From contig NZ_JAATOM010000016.1 of the NCBI RefSeq assembly GCF_019207085.1, positions 62,001 to 126,000 on the forward strand: a stretch of 64,000 bases of DNA, given 5' to 3'. The notes beneath the pieces are model-generated. The model did not search any database. It saw only the letters and a list, made by a program, of their open reading frames with translations, and was not told the DNA's origin. The DNA comes from Variovorax sp. dw_308 (GTDB taxonomy: Bacteria > Pseudomonadota > Gammaproteobacteria > Burkholderiales > Burkholderiaceae_C). A program made the position numbers and the translations under genes. Positions 34,648 through 43,482 of this stretch are shown one piece after another (position 1 is the stretch's first letter; every line of letters begins with the position of its first letter).

Positions 34648-35298
34648 ATGGGCGAAAAGATGCCGTTCCGCGCACGCGACCCGGCGGCCACCAAGGCCGA
34701 CATCCTCGCGGCTGCAAAGGTCGAGTTCGCGAAACTCGGCCTGGGCGGCGCGCGGGTCGACGTGATCGCGGAGATGTCGGGCGCCAACAAGCGGATGATC
34801 TACCACTACTTCGGTGGCAAGGAGCAACTGTTCGAGGCCGTGCTGGAAGAAGCCTACGTGGGCATCCGCGGCAGCGAGCAGGGCCTGGGGCTGGAGAACA
34901 CGCCGCCGGTGGAGGCGCTGAAGAAGCTGGTCGAGTTCACCTGGCAGTACTACCTGGACAACCCCGAGTTCATCACGCTGGTCAACAGTGCCAACCTGCA
35001 CGAGGCGCGGCACATCGCCGGCAACAAGCAGCTGCGCAAGCTGCAGAAGGCGTACGTCGACAGCGTCGACGCGATCCTCAAGCGCGGCGCGGTCGAGGGC
35101 GTGTTCCGCCGTGACATCGACGCCGCGCAGTTGTGCATCACCATCGCCGCCGTCGCCTTCTACTACCTCAACAACCGGCACACCGGCCAGGTGCTGTTCG
35201 GCTTCAACTTCACCGGCCGCGACGCGCTCGCCGCGCGCTTCAAGTTCAACATGGACACGATCCTGCGGCTGGTGCTCGTCAACCCCGACAAGGTGTAG
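34648..35298 (+). CDS. TetR/AcrR family transcriptional regulator
   Basis: A 216-residue regulator. The N-terminal HTH is 'TKADILAAAKVEFAKLGLGGARVDVIAEMSGANKRMIYHYFGGKEQLFEAVL', a full TetR_N domain, with a helical ligand-binding C-terminus (about 90-205). It follows the ABC operon and is the only regulator near the three AATAACYA-N4-GTTA sites, so it is the probable repressor of the transporter and of the divergent CoA-transferase/acyl-CoA dehydrogenase genes. The ligand would be the transported compound or a CoA thioester. Confidence 0.88.
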   Translation: MGEKMPFRARDPAATKADILAAAKVEFAKLGLGGARVDVIAEMSGANKRMIYHYFGGKEQLFEAVLEEAYVGIRGSEQGLGLENTPPVEALKKLVEFTWQYYLDNPEFITLVNSANLHEARHIAGNKQLRKLQKAYVDSVDAILKRGAVEGVFRRDIDAAQLCITIAAVAFYYLNNRHTGQVLFGFNFTGRDALAARFKFNMDTILRLVLVNPDKV

Positions 35299-35388
35299 AC
35301 CCCACGCACGGGGTGCGGGCTTGAAACGTGCCGTCACGGCGGTGCGCTCGGCGCGTCCTATCATCGCTGCCTCATTTGAGGACTACGC

Positions 35389-36840
35389 ATGACATCCACG
35401 ACCACCAGCTACCCCGACACCCGCCTCCTGATCGCCAATGAATGGGTCGACGCCGCCAGCGGCAAGACCATCAATGTCGTCAATCCGGCCACCGGCAAAG
35501 TCATCGGCACGGTTGCGCACGCCGGCATCGCCGACCTCGACCGCGCCTTGGCCGCCGCGCAAAGCGGCTTCGAGAAGTGGCGCCGCACGCCCGCCAACGA
35601 GCGCGCCATCATCATGCGCAAGGCCGCCGGCCTGCTGCGCCAGCGCGCCGGCGACATCGGCCGCATCCTGACCCAGGAACAGGGCAAGCCGTACGTCGAG
35701 GCCCGCGGCGAAGCCACCGCCGGCGCCGACATCATCGAATGGTTCGCCGACGAAGGCCGCCGCCTCTATGGCCGCATCGTGCCCTCGCGCAACCTCAACG
35801 CGCAGCAACTGGTGCTGAAGGAGCCGCTCGGCCCGGTCGCGGCCTTCACGCCGTGGAATTTCCCCATCAACCAGATCGTGCGCAAGATCGGCGCCGCGCT
35901 GGCCAGCGGCTGCTCGTTCCTGTGCAAGGCGCCGGAAGAAACGCCCGCCTCCCCCGCCGCCCTGATGCAGTGCTTCGTCGATGCGGGCATCCCGCCCGGC
36001 GTGGTCGGCCTGGTCTACGGCGATCCGGCCGAGATCTCCAGCTACCTGATCCCGCATCCGATCATCCGCAAGGTGACCTTCACCGGTTCGACGCCGGTCG
36101 GCAAGCAGTTGGCTTCATTGGCCGGCTTGCACATGAAGCGCGCGACGATGGAGCTCGGCGGCCATGCGCCCGTGATCGTGGCCGCCGACGCGGACATCAT
36201 GCTGGCCGTGAAGGCAGCCGGCGGCGCCAAGTTCCGCAACGCGGGCCAGGTCTGCATCTCGCCAACGCGCTTCCTGGTGCACAACAGCATCCGCGCCGAA
36301 TTCGCCAAGGCGCTCGCCACGCAGACCGAGAAGCTCAAGCTCGGCGACGGCCTGCTCGAAGACACGACGCTGGGCCCGCTGGCCAATGCACGCCGCATCG
36401 GCGCGATGGACAAGATCCTCGCCGACGCCCGCAAGACCGGCGCCAAGGTGCTGACCGGCGGAGAGCGCGTGGGCACCGACGGCAACTTCTTCGCGCCGAC
36501 CGTGCTTGACGAGGTGTCACTGGAAGCCGACGTGTTCAACAACGAGCCCTTCGGCCCGATCGCCGCGATCCGCGGCTTCGACACGCTCGAGGAAGCCATT
36601 GCCGAAGCCAACCGCCTGCCCTTCGGCCTGGCCGGCTACGCATTCACGCAATCGATCAAGAACGCGCACATCCTGGCGCAGCAGGTCGAAGTGGGGATGC
36701 TGTGGATCAACCAGCCCGCGGCGCCTACGCCTGAGATGCCGTTTGGCGGCATGAAGGATTCTGGGTATGGCTCGGAAGGCGGGCCGGAGGCGATGGAGGG
36801 CTACGTCACGACGAAGGCCGTCTCCATCATGGCGGCTTGA
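35389..36840 (+). CDS. gabD: NAD-dependent succinate-semialdehyde dehydrogenase-like aldehyde dehydrogenase
   Basis: A 483-residue ALDH of the succinate/2-oxoglutarate-semialdehyde clade. The conserved parts are 'KEPLGPVAAFTPWNFPINQIVRKIGAAL', 'VTFTGSTPVGKQL', general base in 'ATMELGGHAPVIV', catalytic Cys in 'NAGQVCISPTRFLVH' and 'MPFGGMKDSGYGSEGG'. 'CKAPEETPASPAALMQCF' also fits this clade. It would oxidise a dicarboxylate semialdehyde to the acid with NAD(P). Its 90-bp spacing from the TetR gene and own leader suggest separate transcription. Confidence 0.85.
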   Translation: MTSTTTSYPDTRLLIANEWVDAASGKTINVVNPATGKVIGTVAHAGIADLDRALAAAQSGFEKWRRTPANERAIIMRKAAGLLRQRAGDIGRILTQEQGKPYVEARGEATAGADIIEWFADEGRRLYGRIVPSRNLNAQQLVLKEPLGPVAAFTPWNFPINQIVRKIGAALASGCSFLCKAPEETPASPAALMQCFVDAGIPPGVVGLVYGDPAEISSYLIPHPIIRKVTFTGSTPVGKQLASLAGLHMKRATMELGGHAPVIVAADADIMLAVKAAGGAKFRNAGQVCISPTRFLVHNSIRAEFAKALATQTEKLKLGDGLLEDTTLGPLANARRIGAMDKILADARKTGAKVLTGGERVGTDGNFFAPTVLDEVSLEADVFNNEPFGPIAAIRGFDTLEEAIAEANRLPFGLAGYAFTQSIKNAHILAQQVEVGMLWINQPAAPTPEMPFGGMKDSGYGSEGGPEAMEGYVTTKAVSIMAA

Positions 36841-36871
36841 TCCTGCTTCCCTCTCCCAAGTAAGGCGGGGC

Positions 36872-36954
36872 GTCTTCACTCCCTCTCCCCCGGGGAGAGG
36901 CCGGGACAGGGTCTTCACTCCCTCTCCCCCCGGGGAGAGGGTTGGGGTGAGGGC
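36872..36954. repeat. Two tandem CCCTCTCCCC-GGGGAGAGGG palindromic units
   Basis: GTCTTCACTCCCTCTCCCC-CGGGGAGAGG appears at 36872-36900 and again, slightly longer, at 36911-36954, the second continuing into GTTGGGGTGAGGGC. Each is a near-perfect GC-rich palindrome of the REP-like 'ccctctcccNNNgggagaggg' class that is dispersed in many proteobacteria. They sit between convergent genes and probably also serve as terminators. Confidence 0.8.
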
Positions 36955-36994
36955 AGCGGGCGATGGATGAGGCTGTGAATTTGCAAAGGCACTT

Positions 36995-37028
36995 GCCCTC
37001 ACCCTAACCCTCTCCCAGAGGGAGAGGG
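36995..37028. repeat. Third CCCTCTCCC/GGGAGAGGG unit, inverted
   Basis: GCCCTCACCCTAACCCTCTCCC followed by AGAGGGAGAGGG is the reverse complement of the second unit at 36911, with the same GGGTGAGGGC flank. The fourth copy at 41306 matches closely. The pair 36911/36995 forms a longer inverted repeat between the converging ALDH and binding-protein genes. Confidence 0.8.
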
Positions 37029-37063
37029 AACAAGGCCCTCCCGCTGGAGGAGAGAGGGGACGA

Positions 37064-38230
37064 CTACGGCGCGACGTAGTCCGACACCACCTTCCACTTC
37101 CCATCCACGATCTGCGACAGCCGCGACTGGTCGTTGCCCAGGCGCTTGGTCGGCGAATAGGTCATCTTCGGCGAGCCGAACATGTCGGGCATGAAGGTCG
37201 TGGAGTCCATCGTCTTGATGAAGCTGTCGGTCGACAGGTTGGTGCCGGTCTTCTGCGCCGCCTGGATGAAGGCGTCGATGATCTCGTAGCCGTAGGCGCT
37301 GAACACGGTCGGGTCTTCGTTGAACTTGGTCTTGTACTTGTTGGCCCAGAAGCGCAGCGGTTGCGACTGCTCGTCGGTGTAGGGGTTCTGCACCGTCATC
37401 GTCGCGTAGATGCCATCCATCGGCTTGCCGCCCAGCTTGTGGATCAGGTCGGTATACGCGGCGCTCGAACCCAGGAAGACCGGACTGAAGCCAGTCTTGC
37501 GCGACTCGCCCACGGTGCCGATGGTCTCGCGGATGATGGTGCCGAGCACCACCACTTCGCAGTTGGACGCCTTCAGCTTGGCGACCTGTGAACTGAAGTC
37601 GGTGGCGCCGCGCTTGAACGAGGTCTTCTCGGCCACTTCCATGCCCATCGTCTTCAAGCCGGCCTCGGCGCCGCGCTGCACCTCCAGCCCGAACTCATCG
37701 TCCTGGTAGATCGTGCAGACCTTCTTCGCGCCCTTGTCCTTGACCAGCTTCGGTAAAGCCATGCGGATCTGGTCGTAATAGGTCGCCGCGAATGAATACT
37801 TGAGTTTGTGGAAGGGCTCGTACATCTCGCGCGCCGCCGTGATCGGCATGAAGTTGATCACGTTCTTCTCGAACTGCACCGGCATCGCCGCCATGTTCTG
37901 CGCCGTGCCGATGTGGCCGGCCATGATGAAGATCTTCTCCTGGTTGACCAGCTTCTGCGCCGCGAGGACGGCCTTCTTCGGGTCGTAGCCCGAGTCCTCG
38001 ACCAGCAGCTTGAGCTTGCGCCCGTTCACGCCGCCCTGCTCGTTGATCTCGTCCACGCGCAGTTGCATGCCGTTGCGCGACTGCTTGCCGAAGGCTGCCA
38101 GCGGGCCCGACAAGTCCTGGATCGTGCCGATCAGGATCTCGTCCTTGCTCACGCCCTGCGATTGCGCCAGCGCCGAACCCGCGCCCAGCGCGAGCGAAGC
38201 GGCGAGAGCGATTGCTGTCAAAGTCTTCAT
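37064..38230 (-). CDS. Branched-chain amino acid-type ABC transporter substrate-binding protein (LivK-like)
   Basis: A 388-residue periplasmic protein. A Sec signal peptide (1-23, ending GSALAQ) precedes 'DEILIGTIQDLSGPLAAFGKQSRNGMQLRVDEINEQGGVNGRKLKLLVEDSGYDP', the classic Leu/Ile/Val-binding fold, with 'KVCTIYQDDEFGLEVQRGAEAGLKTMG' in the second lobe. Members bind amino acids, aromatic acids or acyl compounds. It is the last gene of the leftward operon, 73 bp after an acyl-CoA ligase, so its ligand is likely an organic acid that the ligase activates. ATG at 38230 is used with a GAGGAG site six bases upstream. Confidence 0.85.
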   Translation of the reverse strand: MKTLTAIALAASLALGAGSALAQSQGVSKDEILIGTIQDLSGPLAAFGKQSRNGMQLRVDEINEQGGVNGRKLKLLVEDSGYDPKKAVLAAQKLVNQEKIFIMAGHIGTAQNMAAMPVQFEKNVINFMPITAAREMYEPFHKLKYSFAATYYDQIRMALPKLVKDKGAKKVCTIYQDDEFGLEVQRGAEAGLKTMGMEVAEKTSFKRGATDFSSQVAKLKASNCEVVVLGTIIRETIGTVGESRKTGFSPVFLGSSAAYTDLIHKLGGKPMDGIYATMTVQNPYTDEQSQPLRFWANKYKTKFNEDPTVFSAYGYEIIDAFIQAAQKTGTNLSTDSFIKTMDSTTFMPDMFGSPKMTYSPTKRLGNDQSRLSQIVDGKWKVVSDYVAP

Positions 38231-38303
38231 CACGAACTCCTCTGGTCAATAAAACTGCGATCACTCGCCAGGGCCGCTGCCGATGCAGCGGCGCCTGGGC
38301 GAG

Positions 38304-40160
38304 TCATGAATACATGGCTTCGATGCGCTCGGCGTACTTGGTCTGCACCAGCTTGCGCTTGAGCTTCATCGTCGGCGTGAGTTCTTCGTCTTCCGCGCTG
38401 AGCTGCGTCTCCAGCAGGAAGAACTTCTTGATCTGCTCCACGCGCGCGAACTTGGTGTTGACGCGCTCCAGCTCCGACTGGATCAGGTCCAGCACTTCCT
38501 TGGCGCGCGTCAGGCTCTGGTAGTTGCTGAAGGGCACGTCGTTGTCCTGCGCGAACTTCTCGACGTTCTCCTGGTCGATCATGATGATCACGGTGAGGTA
38601 GGGCCGCTTGTCGCCGATCACCACTGCATCGGTGACGTAGGGACTGAACTTGAGTTCGTTCTCCAGCTCGCTCGGCGTCACGTTCTTGCCGCCGGCCGTG
38701 ATGATGATGTCCTTCATCCGGTCGGTGATGCGGAAGTAGCCGTCCTGGTCCATCGTGCCCACGTCGCCGGTGTGCAGCCAGCCTTCGGCATCGATGGTCT
38801 CGGCCGTTTTCTCGGGCTGGTTGAGGTAGCCCATGAACACGTTCTGCCCGCGCACCAGGATCTCGCCGTTGCGGGGATCGATGCGCACTTCGTTGTAGAC
38901 CGTTGCCGGGCCGATCGACCCGGGCTTGATGCGCGTGGCCGGCACCGCCGTCGATGCGCCGCAGGACTCCGTCATGCCCCAGACCTCCAGCATCGGCACG
39001 CCGAGTGCGAGATACCACTTGACCAGTTCCGGCGAGATCGGCGCGGCGCCGGTCACAAGGAAGCGCGCCCGGTGGATGCCGATCAGCTTGCGCGCATTGT
39101 CGAGCGCCAGCACACGCGCGATGCGGAACTTGAGCTTGAGCGCGCCGCTGACCTCCTCGCCGGCCAGCACCTTGGCCGCGATGGCCTCGCCGATGCCGAT
39201 GCTCCACTTGTACGCGGCCTGCTGGAGCGGGCTCGCTTCCTTCAGCGCGATCATCACGCCGGAGTAGAACTTCTCCCACACGCGCGGAACCGCGGTGAAC
39301 ACGGTCGGCGCGATCTCGCGCACGTTCTCGGGCACGGTCTCGGGGTTCTCGACGAAGTTGAGGATCGAGCCGGTGTACATCGCGAAGTACTCGCCGCCCA
39401 TGCGCTCGGCGATGTGGCACAGCGGCAGGAAGCACATGCGCTCGTCGCGCTCGTCCTGCGCGATCAGCGTGTTGTAGCCGCGCGCGGTGAAGACGAGTCC
39501 GCCATGGCTGTGCATCGCGCCCTTCGGCTTGCCGGTGGTGCCGGAGGTGTAGACCAGGATGGCGAGGTCCTCGGGCCGGCACGCGGCCACCGCCGACTCG
39601 ACTGCGCTGGGGTGCGCCTGCAGGTACTCGCGGCCCAGCGCACGCAAGGCGTCGAGGCTCATGACGTCGGGGTCATGAAGGTCGCGCAGGCCTTCCATGT
39701 CGGCCACGATGATCTTGCGCAGCAACGGCAGGCCGGCGCGCACTTCGAGCGCCTTGTCGAGCTGCTCGTCGTCCTCGACGAAGAGCACGGTGGTGCTTGA
39801 GTCTTCGCAGAGGTAGTGCACCTGCGACGCGGCATCGGTCGGATAGATGCCGTTGGCGACGCCGCCGCAGCTCAGCACGGCCAGGTCGCACAGCACCCAC
39901 TCGATGACGGTGTTGGAAAGGATCGACGCGCACTGGCCCGCGCCGAAGCCGATGGCCATGAGCCCGCCCGCGATCTCCTTGACCGCCACGGCGGTCTGGT
40001 TCCAGCTCCAGCTGCGCCAGATGCCCAGTTGCTTCTGCCGCATCCACACGGTGTCGCCGCGCTGCCGCACCGCATTCCAGAACACCGCGGGAATGGTGTC
40101 GCCGGGCACGACGATGTCGAACTTCGGCTGGATGGCGGCGGTGTCCCAGAGTCCTTGCAT
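38304..40160 (-). CDS. Long-chain fatty-acid-type acyl-CoA ligase (AMP-binding)
   Basis: A 618-residue adenylate-forming enzyme. The P-loop 'LVYTSGTTGKPKGAMHSH' at about 190-210, 'FLPLCHIAERMGGEYFAMYTGS', 'VWGMTESCGASTAVPATRIKPGSIG' and the hinge/Lys region 'ITDRMKDIIITAGGKNVTPSELENEL' are all present; length matches bacterial FACL/FAA1-like proteins. It activates a carboxylic acid with ATP and CoA in the cytoplasm. It is flanked by an ABC transporter of the liv type, suggesting import and immediate activation of an aromatic or fatty acid. The gene starts 4 bp after livF. Confidence 0.88.
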   Translation of the reverse strand: MQGLWDTAAIQPKFDIVVPGDTIPAVFWNAVRQRGDTVWMRQKQLGIWRSWSWNQTAVAVKEIAGGLMAIGFGAGQCASILSNTVIEWVLCDLAVLSCGGVANGIYPTDAASQVHYLCEDSSTTVLFVEDDEQLDKALEVRAGLPLLRKIIVADMEGLRDLHDPDVMSLDALRALGREYLQAHPSAVESAVAACRPEDLAILVYTSGTTGKPKGAMHSHGGLVFTARGYNTLIAQDERDERMCFLPLCHIAERMGGEYFAMYTGSILNFVENPETVPENVREIAPTVFTAVPRVWEKFYSGVMIALKEASPLQQAAYKWSIGIGEAIAAKVLAGEEVSGALKLKFRIARVLALDNARKLIGIHRARFLVTGAAPISPELVKWYLALGVPMLEVWGMTESCGASTAVPATRIKPGSIGPATVYNEVRIDPRNGEILVRGQNVFMGYLNQPEKTAETIDAEGWLHTGDVGTMDQDGYFRITDRMKDIIITAGGKNVTPSELENELKFSPYVTDAVVIGDKRPYLTVIIMIDQENVEKFAQDNDVPFSNYQSLTRAKEVLDLIQSELERVNTKFARVEQIKKFFLLETQLSAEDEELTPTMKLKRKLVQTKYAERIEAMYS

Positions 40161-40164
40161 GCGC

Positions 40165-40944
40165 TTATCTCCAGGTCTTCTTTTTCTTCCAGCGCCGCTC
40201 GCCGCGCACGCCGTCGTCCTTGAGGCCGAGATAGAACTCCTTGATGTCGTCCTTCTCGCGCAATCGCTCGCAAGTGTCTTCCATGACGATGCGGCCGTTT
40301 TCCAGCACGTAGCCGTAGTCGGATGCATTGAGCGCCATGTTGGCGTTCTGCTCGACCAGCAAGATGGTGGTGCCGCGCTCGCGGTTGATGCGCACGACGA
40401 TCTCGAAGATTTCCTTGGTGAGCTTGGGCGACAGGCCGAGGCTCGGTTCGTCGAGCAGGATCAAGGCGGGCGCGGCCATGATGGCGCGCGAGATGGCGAG
40501 CATCTGCTGCTGGCCACCGGAGAGCAGGCCGGCGTCCTGCGTGGCGCGCTCGCGCAGGATCGGGAAGTAGTTGAACACCGTCTCCATGTCGCGCCCCACG
40601 CCGTCGCGGTCCTTGCGGGTGTAGGCGCCCATGAGCAGGTTGTCCTTGACCGACAGCAGCGGGAACACTTCGCGCCCCTCGGGCACGTGGCTCAGGCCCT
40701 GCTGGACGATGAAGGCCGGGTCTTTCGCGGTGATGTTCTGGCCCTTGAACTCGATGCTGCCCTTGCGCGGGTCGATGATGCCGGAGATGGTCTTGAGGAT
40801 GGTGGTCTTGCCGGCGCCGTTGGAGCCGAGGACGGTTGCGATTTCACCGGGGCGCACCTTGAGACTGACGCCACGGATGGCCTTGATGGGGCCATAAGCG
40901 CTTTCGACGTTGAGCAACTGGAGGACGGGCTGGTCTTCGCTCAT
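40165..40944 (-). CDS. livF: Branched-chain-type ABC transporter ATP-binding protein LivF
   Basis: A 259-residue ATPase with Walker A 'GSNGAGKTTILKTI', the LivF-specific 'QQGLSHVPEGREVFPLLSVKDNLLMGAY', signature 'LLSGGQQQMLAISRA', Walker B 'LILLDEPSLGLSPKL' and the switch His region. The C-terminus carries a lysine/arginine-rich extension (GERRWKKKKTWR). It pairs with LivG (41597), but the two are separated by a 652-bp repeat-bearing region that probably was inserted into the operon. Confidence 0.9.
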   Translation of the reverse strand: MSEDQPVLQLLNVESAYGPIKAIRGVSLKVRPGEIATVLGSNGAGKTTILKTISGIIDPRKGSIEFKGQNITAKDPAFIVQQGLSHVPEGREVFPLLSVKDNLLMGAYTRKDRDGVGRDMETVFNYFPILRERATQDAGLLSGGQQQMLAISRAIMAAPALILLDEPSLGLSPKLTKEIFEIVVRINRERGTTILLVEQNANMALNASDYGYVLENGRIVMEDTCERLREKDDIKEFYLGLKDDGVRGERRWKKKKTWR

Positions 40945-41054
40945 GCATGTCCTTCTTGCGCTGTTGCGAATGCAATCGCGAATGCAGTAGCCATGGCGCG
41001 CGCGATTGCACTTGCACTTGCAGTCGAGGTCAGGTTCGGGGTGCGTCGTCGGGC

Positions 41055-41233
41055 GGCATGCGGCACGGCGCGTGCGACCCTACTGCGCCGGTCGCTTCGC
41101 GACTCCCCTGCGCTGCTCACGTTTGGCGGGGTCCACATGAACTCGCTTCGCTCAAACAGCATGTGGCCCTGATCCGCCAAACGCTCCGCTGCTCGGCGGC
41201 GCAGAAGGGCTCGCCCACCCCGCACCGCATGCC
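41055..41233 (+). repeat. Long inverted repeat, left arm (179 bp)
   Basis: Starts and ends with GGCATGC/GCATGCC and contains CGGTCGCTTCGCGACT, CCCTGCGCTGCTC, GGCGGGGTC and ACTCGCTTCGCTCAAAC. By eye it is about three-quarters identical to the reverse complement of 41383-41561, which has exactly the same length. The terminal GCATGC and internal small palindromes suggest a non-autonomous mobile element or a species-specific repeat. Confidence 0.75.
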
Positions 41234-41305
41234 ACCCGCCGACGTGGACACGCGGCGCCGGTATCACGACCTCTGCTGATTCTTCGCCCTCGGCCGGTCT
41301 TGCTC

Positions 41306-41339
41306 CCTCTCCCTCTGGGAGAGGGCTGGGGTGAGGGCC
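41306..41339. repeat. CCCTCTCCC/GGGAGAGGG element, fourth copy
   Basis: CCCTCTCCCTCTGGGAGAGGG with GCTGGGGTGAGGGC downstream is the same family as the copies at 36872-37028. Its position between the two long repeat arms could mark a nested insertion. Confidence 0.75.
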
Positions 41340-41382
41340 GCCGCCTCCCCAAGGGACGTGAAGATCGATCACCCCCAAGCCC

Positions 41383-41561
41383 GGCATGCGATGCGCGACG
41401 GGCGCCGCCTCTGTGCCGCCGAGCAGCGCAGCCTTTCGCGGATGAGGGCTGGCGATTGTCTGAGCGAAGCGAGTTTGAGCCAGACCCCGCGAAAGGCGAG
41501 CAGCGCAGGGAAGTCGCGAAGCGACCGGCACAGTGAAGGCGACCGGCGCGCATCGCATGCC
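41383..41561 (-). repeat. Long inverted repeat, right arm (179 bp)
   Basis: Reverse-oriented partner of 41055-41233, also bounded by GGCATGC and GCATGCC, with GAGCGAAGCGAGTTTGAGC and AGTCGCGAAGCGACCGG as the counterparts of the left-arm motifs. The arms are imperfect, so the pair is not recent. Confidence 0.75.
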
Positions 41562-41596
41562 GGGCGCTCTCCGCGACGACAAGGACAACAAACCGC

Positions 41597-42409
41597 TCAC
41601 GCCACCCTCCGCAAACTGCTCACGTCATCCACCGTCCCCAGATACGCCTCGACCACTTTCGCATCCGACTGAACCTCGCGCGGCGTCCCCGTCGCGATCT
41701 CCTCGCCCTGGTTCATCGCCAGCACGCGATCGGACACCTTGGACACCAGCGACATGTCGTGCTCCACCATCAGCACCGACACGCCCAGCTCCTGCTGGAT
41801 GTCCTGGATCCAGAACGCCATGTCGGCCGTCTCCTCGACGTTCAACCCCGAGGATGGCTCATCGAGCAACAGCAACTTCGGTTCCGTGCACAACGCACGC
41901 GCCAGCTCCACCACCTTGCGCACGCCATACGGCAAGCCCGCCACCATCGAGTCCCGATGGTGCTGCAGGTCGAGCAGGTCGATCACCTGCTCCGCCTTCT
42001 CGCGCGCCGCGACTTCCGCGCGGCGCGTGGCCGGCGTGAAGAACACTTCATTCCAGAAGCCCGTCTGGCGATGCGTGTGCCGGCCGATCAGCAGGTTCTG
42101 CAACACCGTCGCGTACTCGAACAACTCGATGTTCTGGAAAGTGCGCGCAATGCCCAGCGCGGCAATCGCATGCGGCGCCTGCTGCGTCAACGCGAGCGGC
42201 GTGCCCTCGCCATGCCAGGTGATCTCGCCGGAGGTCGGCGTGTAGATGCGGCTGATCAGGTTGAACACCGTCGTCTTGCCCGCGCCATTCGGGCCGATCA
42301 AGGTGAACACCTCGCCGCGCCGCACGTCGAAGCTCACCTTGTTGACTGCGAGCACGCCGCCGAAGCGCACGCTCAGGTCCCTGGCGGAGAGAAGGATGTC
42401 GCTGCTCAT
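41597..42409 (-). CDS. livG: Branched-chain-type ABC transporter ATP-binding protein LivG
   Basis: A 270-residue ATPase. 'LSVRFGGVLAVNKVSFDVRRGEVFTLIGPNGAGKTTVFNLISRIY' has the LivG start and Walker A, 'GIARTFQNIELF' is typical of the subfamily, and the signature is 'GLPYGVRKVVELARAL' with Walker B 'KLLLLDEPSSGLN'. The C-terminal 'GTPREVQSDAKVVEAYLG' matches LivG. Its start overlaps the LivM stop by four bases. Confidence 0.92.
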   Translation of the reverse strand: MSSDILLSARDLSVRFGGVLAVNKVSFDVRRGEVFTLIGPNGAGKTTVFNLISRIYTPTSGEITWHGEGTPLALTQQAPHAIAALGIARTFQNIELFEYATVLQNLLIGRHTHRQTGFWNEVFFTPATRRAEVAAREKAEQVIDLLDLQHHRDSMVAGLPYGVRKVVELARALCTEPKLLLLDEPSSGLNVEETADMAFWIQDIQQELGVSVLMVEHDMSLVSKVSDRVLAMNQGEEIATGTPREVQSDAKVVEAYLGTVDDVSSLRRVA

Positions 42410-43482
42410 CTGAGGCGGTCCGACTTGGTGAAGGATTTCTGCCGCTTGAACAGCCCGCGCCTATAGAAAGGGAAGAGCTGCAGCCAGGTCCGCACCTTCA
42501 GCCAGCGGCCGTACAGGCCCAGCGGCTCGAACATCACGAATGCGATCAGCACCAGCCCGTAGACCAGCCCTTGCAAGCCCGGCGCCTGCCCCACCACCGC
42601 CGGCAGGTAATCCTTGCCCATCGAGATCAACTGCGGCATCGCGATCAGGAAGATCGCGCCGAGGAAGGCGCCGTGCACCGATCCCAGCCCGCCGATCACC
42701 ACCATCAGCAACAAGTCGATCGACTGGATGATGTTGAACTGGTCCGGCGAGATGAAGCTCAGCTTGTGCGCATACAACCCGCCGCCCACGCCGGCGAGCG
42801 CGGCTGAGATGGCGAAGGACATCGTCTTGTACCGCGCCAGGTGAATGCCCATGCTCTGCGCCGAGATCTCGGAGTCGCGGATCGCCACGAAGGCCCGCCC
42901 CGTCGGCGAGCGCAGCAGGTTCAGGATGCCCAGCGTGGCCAGCACCGCGATCACCAGGCACAGGTAATAGAAGCCATTGCCAGCGCCCAGATCCAGGCCG
43001 AACAGGGTCGCCGTCTTTACATGCAAGCCCGAGTTGCCGCCCGTCACGCTCTCCCACCGCGCGAACACTTCCTCGACGATGAAGCCGAAGGACAAGGTCG
43101 CGATGCCGAGATAGATGCCCTTCACGCGCAGCGCCGGCATCGCCACCACCACGCCCACCGCAGCCGACAGCGCTGCGGCCCCCAGCAGCGCGATCGGAAC
43201 GGGCACGCCCATGTTGCTCAGCACCGCCTGCGTGTACGCGCCCGTGCCGAGGAAGGCGGCATGGCCGATCGAGAACTGTCCGGTGAAGCCCGCGAGCAGC
43301 ATCAGCCCCAGACCGACGATGCCGTAGATCAACACGAAGGTGAGCTGCGCCATCCAGTACTCGGGCACCACCCAGGGAGCCACCAGCAACGCGACGCACA
43401 GCAGTCCATACCAGAACGTATGGCCGCCGTGCTTGGCCAACGCAATGTCCTGCGCGTAGGAAGTCTTGAAGAGGAATCGCAT
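42406..43482 (-). CDS. livM: Branched-chain-type ABC transporter permease LivM
   Basis: A 358-residue permease with about ten hydrophobic segments and the LivM pattern: 'YGIVGLGLMLLAGFTGQFSIGHAAFLGTGAYTQAV', 'ALRVKGIYLGIATLSFGFIVEEVF', 'SEISAQSMGIHLARYKTMSFAISAALAGVGGGLYAHK' and 'VVIGGLGSVHGAFLGAIFL'. The ATG at 43482 overlaps the last base of the LivH stop; a longer frame upstream is not homologous. Confidence 0.9.
   Translation of the reverse strand: MRFLFKTSYAQDIALAKHGGHTFWYGLLCVALLVAPWVVPEYWMAQLTFVLIYGIVGLGLMLLAGFTGQFSIGHAAFLGTGAYTQAVLSNMGVPVPIALLGAAALSAAVGVVVAMPALRVKGIYLGIATLSFGFIVEEVFARWESVTGGNSGLHVKTATLFGLDLGAGNGFYYLCLVIAVLATLGILNLLRSPTGRAFVAIRDSEISAQSMGIHLARYKTMSFAISAALAGVGGGLYAHKLSFISPDQFNIIQSIDLLLMVVIGGLGSVHGAFLGAIFLIAMPQLISMGKDYLPAVVGQAPGLQGLVYGLVLIAFVMFEPLGLYGRWLKVRTWLQLFPFYRRGLFKRQKSFTKSDRLR

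Larger units (their letters stand above)
40945..41596. other. 652-bp insertion of repeats inside the liv operon
   Basis: No gene is found between livG and livF. The interval holds a low-complexity (GCAATCGCGAATGC-like) stretch at about 40968-41026, two inverted 179-bp repeats (41055-41233 and 41383-41561) and, between them, one CCCTCTCCC/GGGAGAGGG element (41306-41339). No transposase is present. Confidence 0.75.

Noticed and set aside
41055..41561. Insertion sequence
   Set aside because: The interval contains no transposase frame and no flanking target duplication that I can see.
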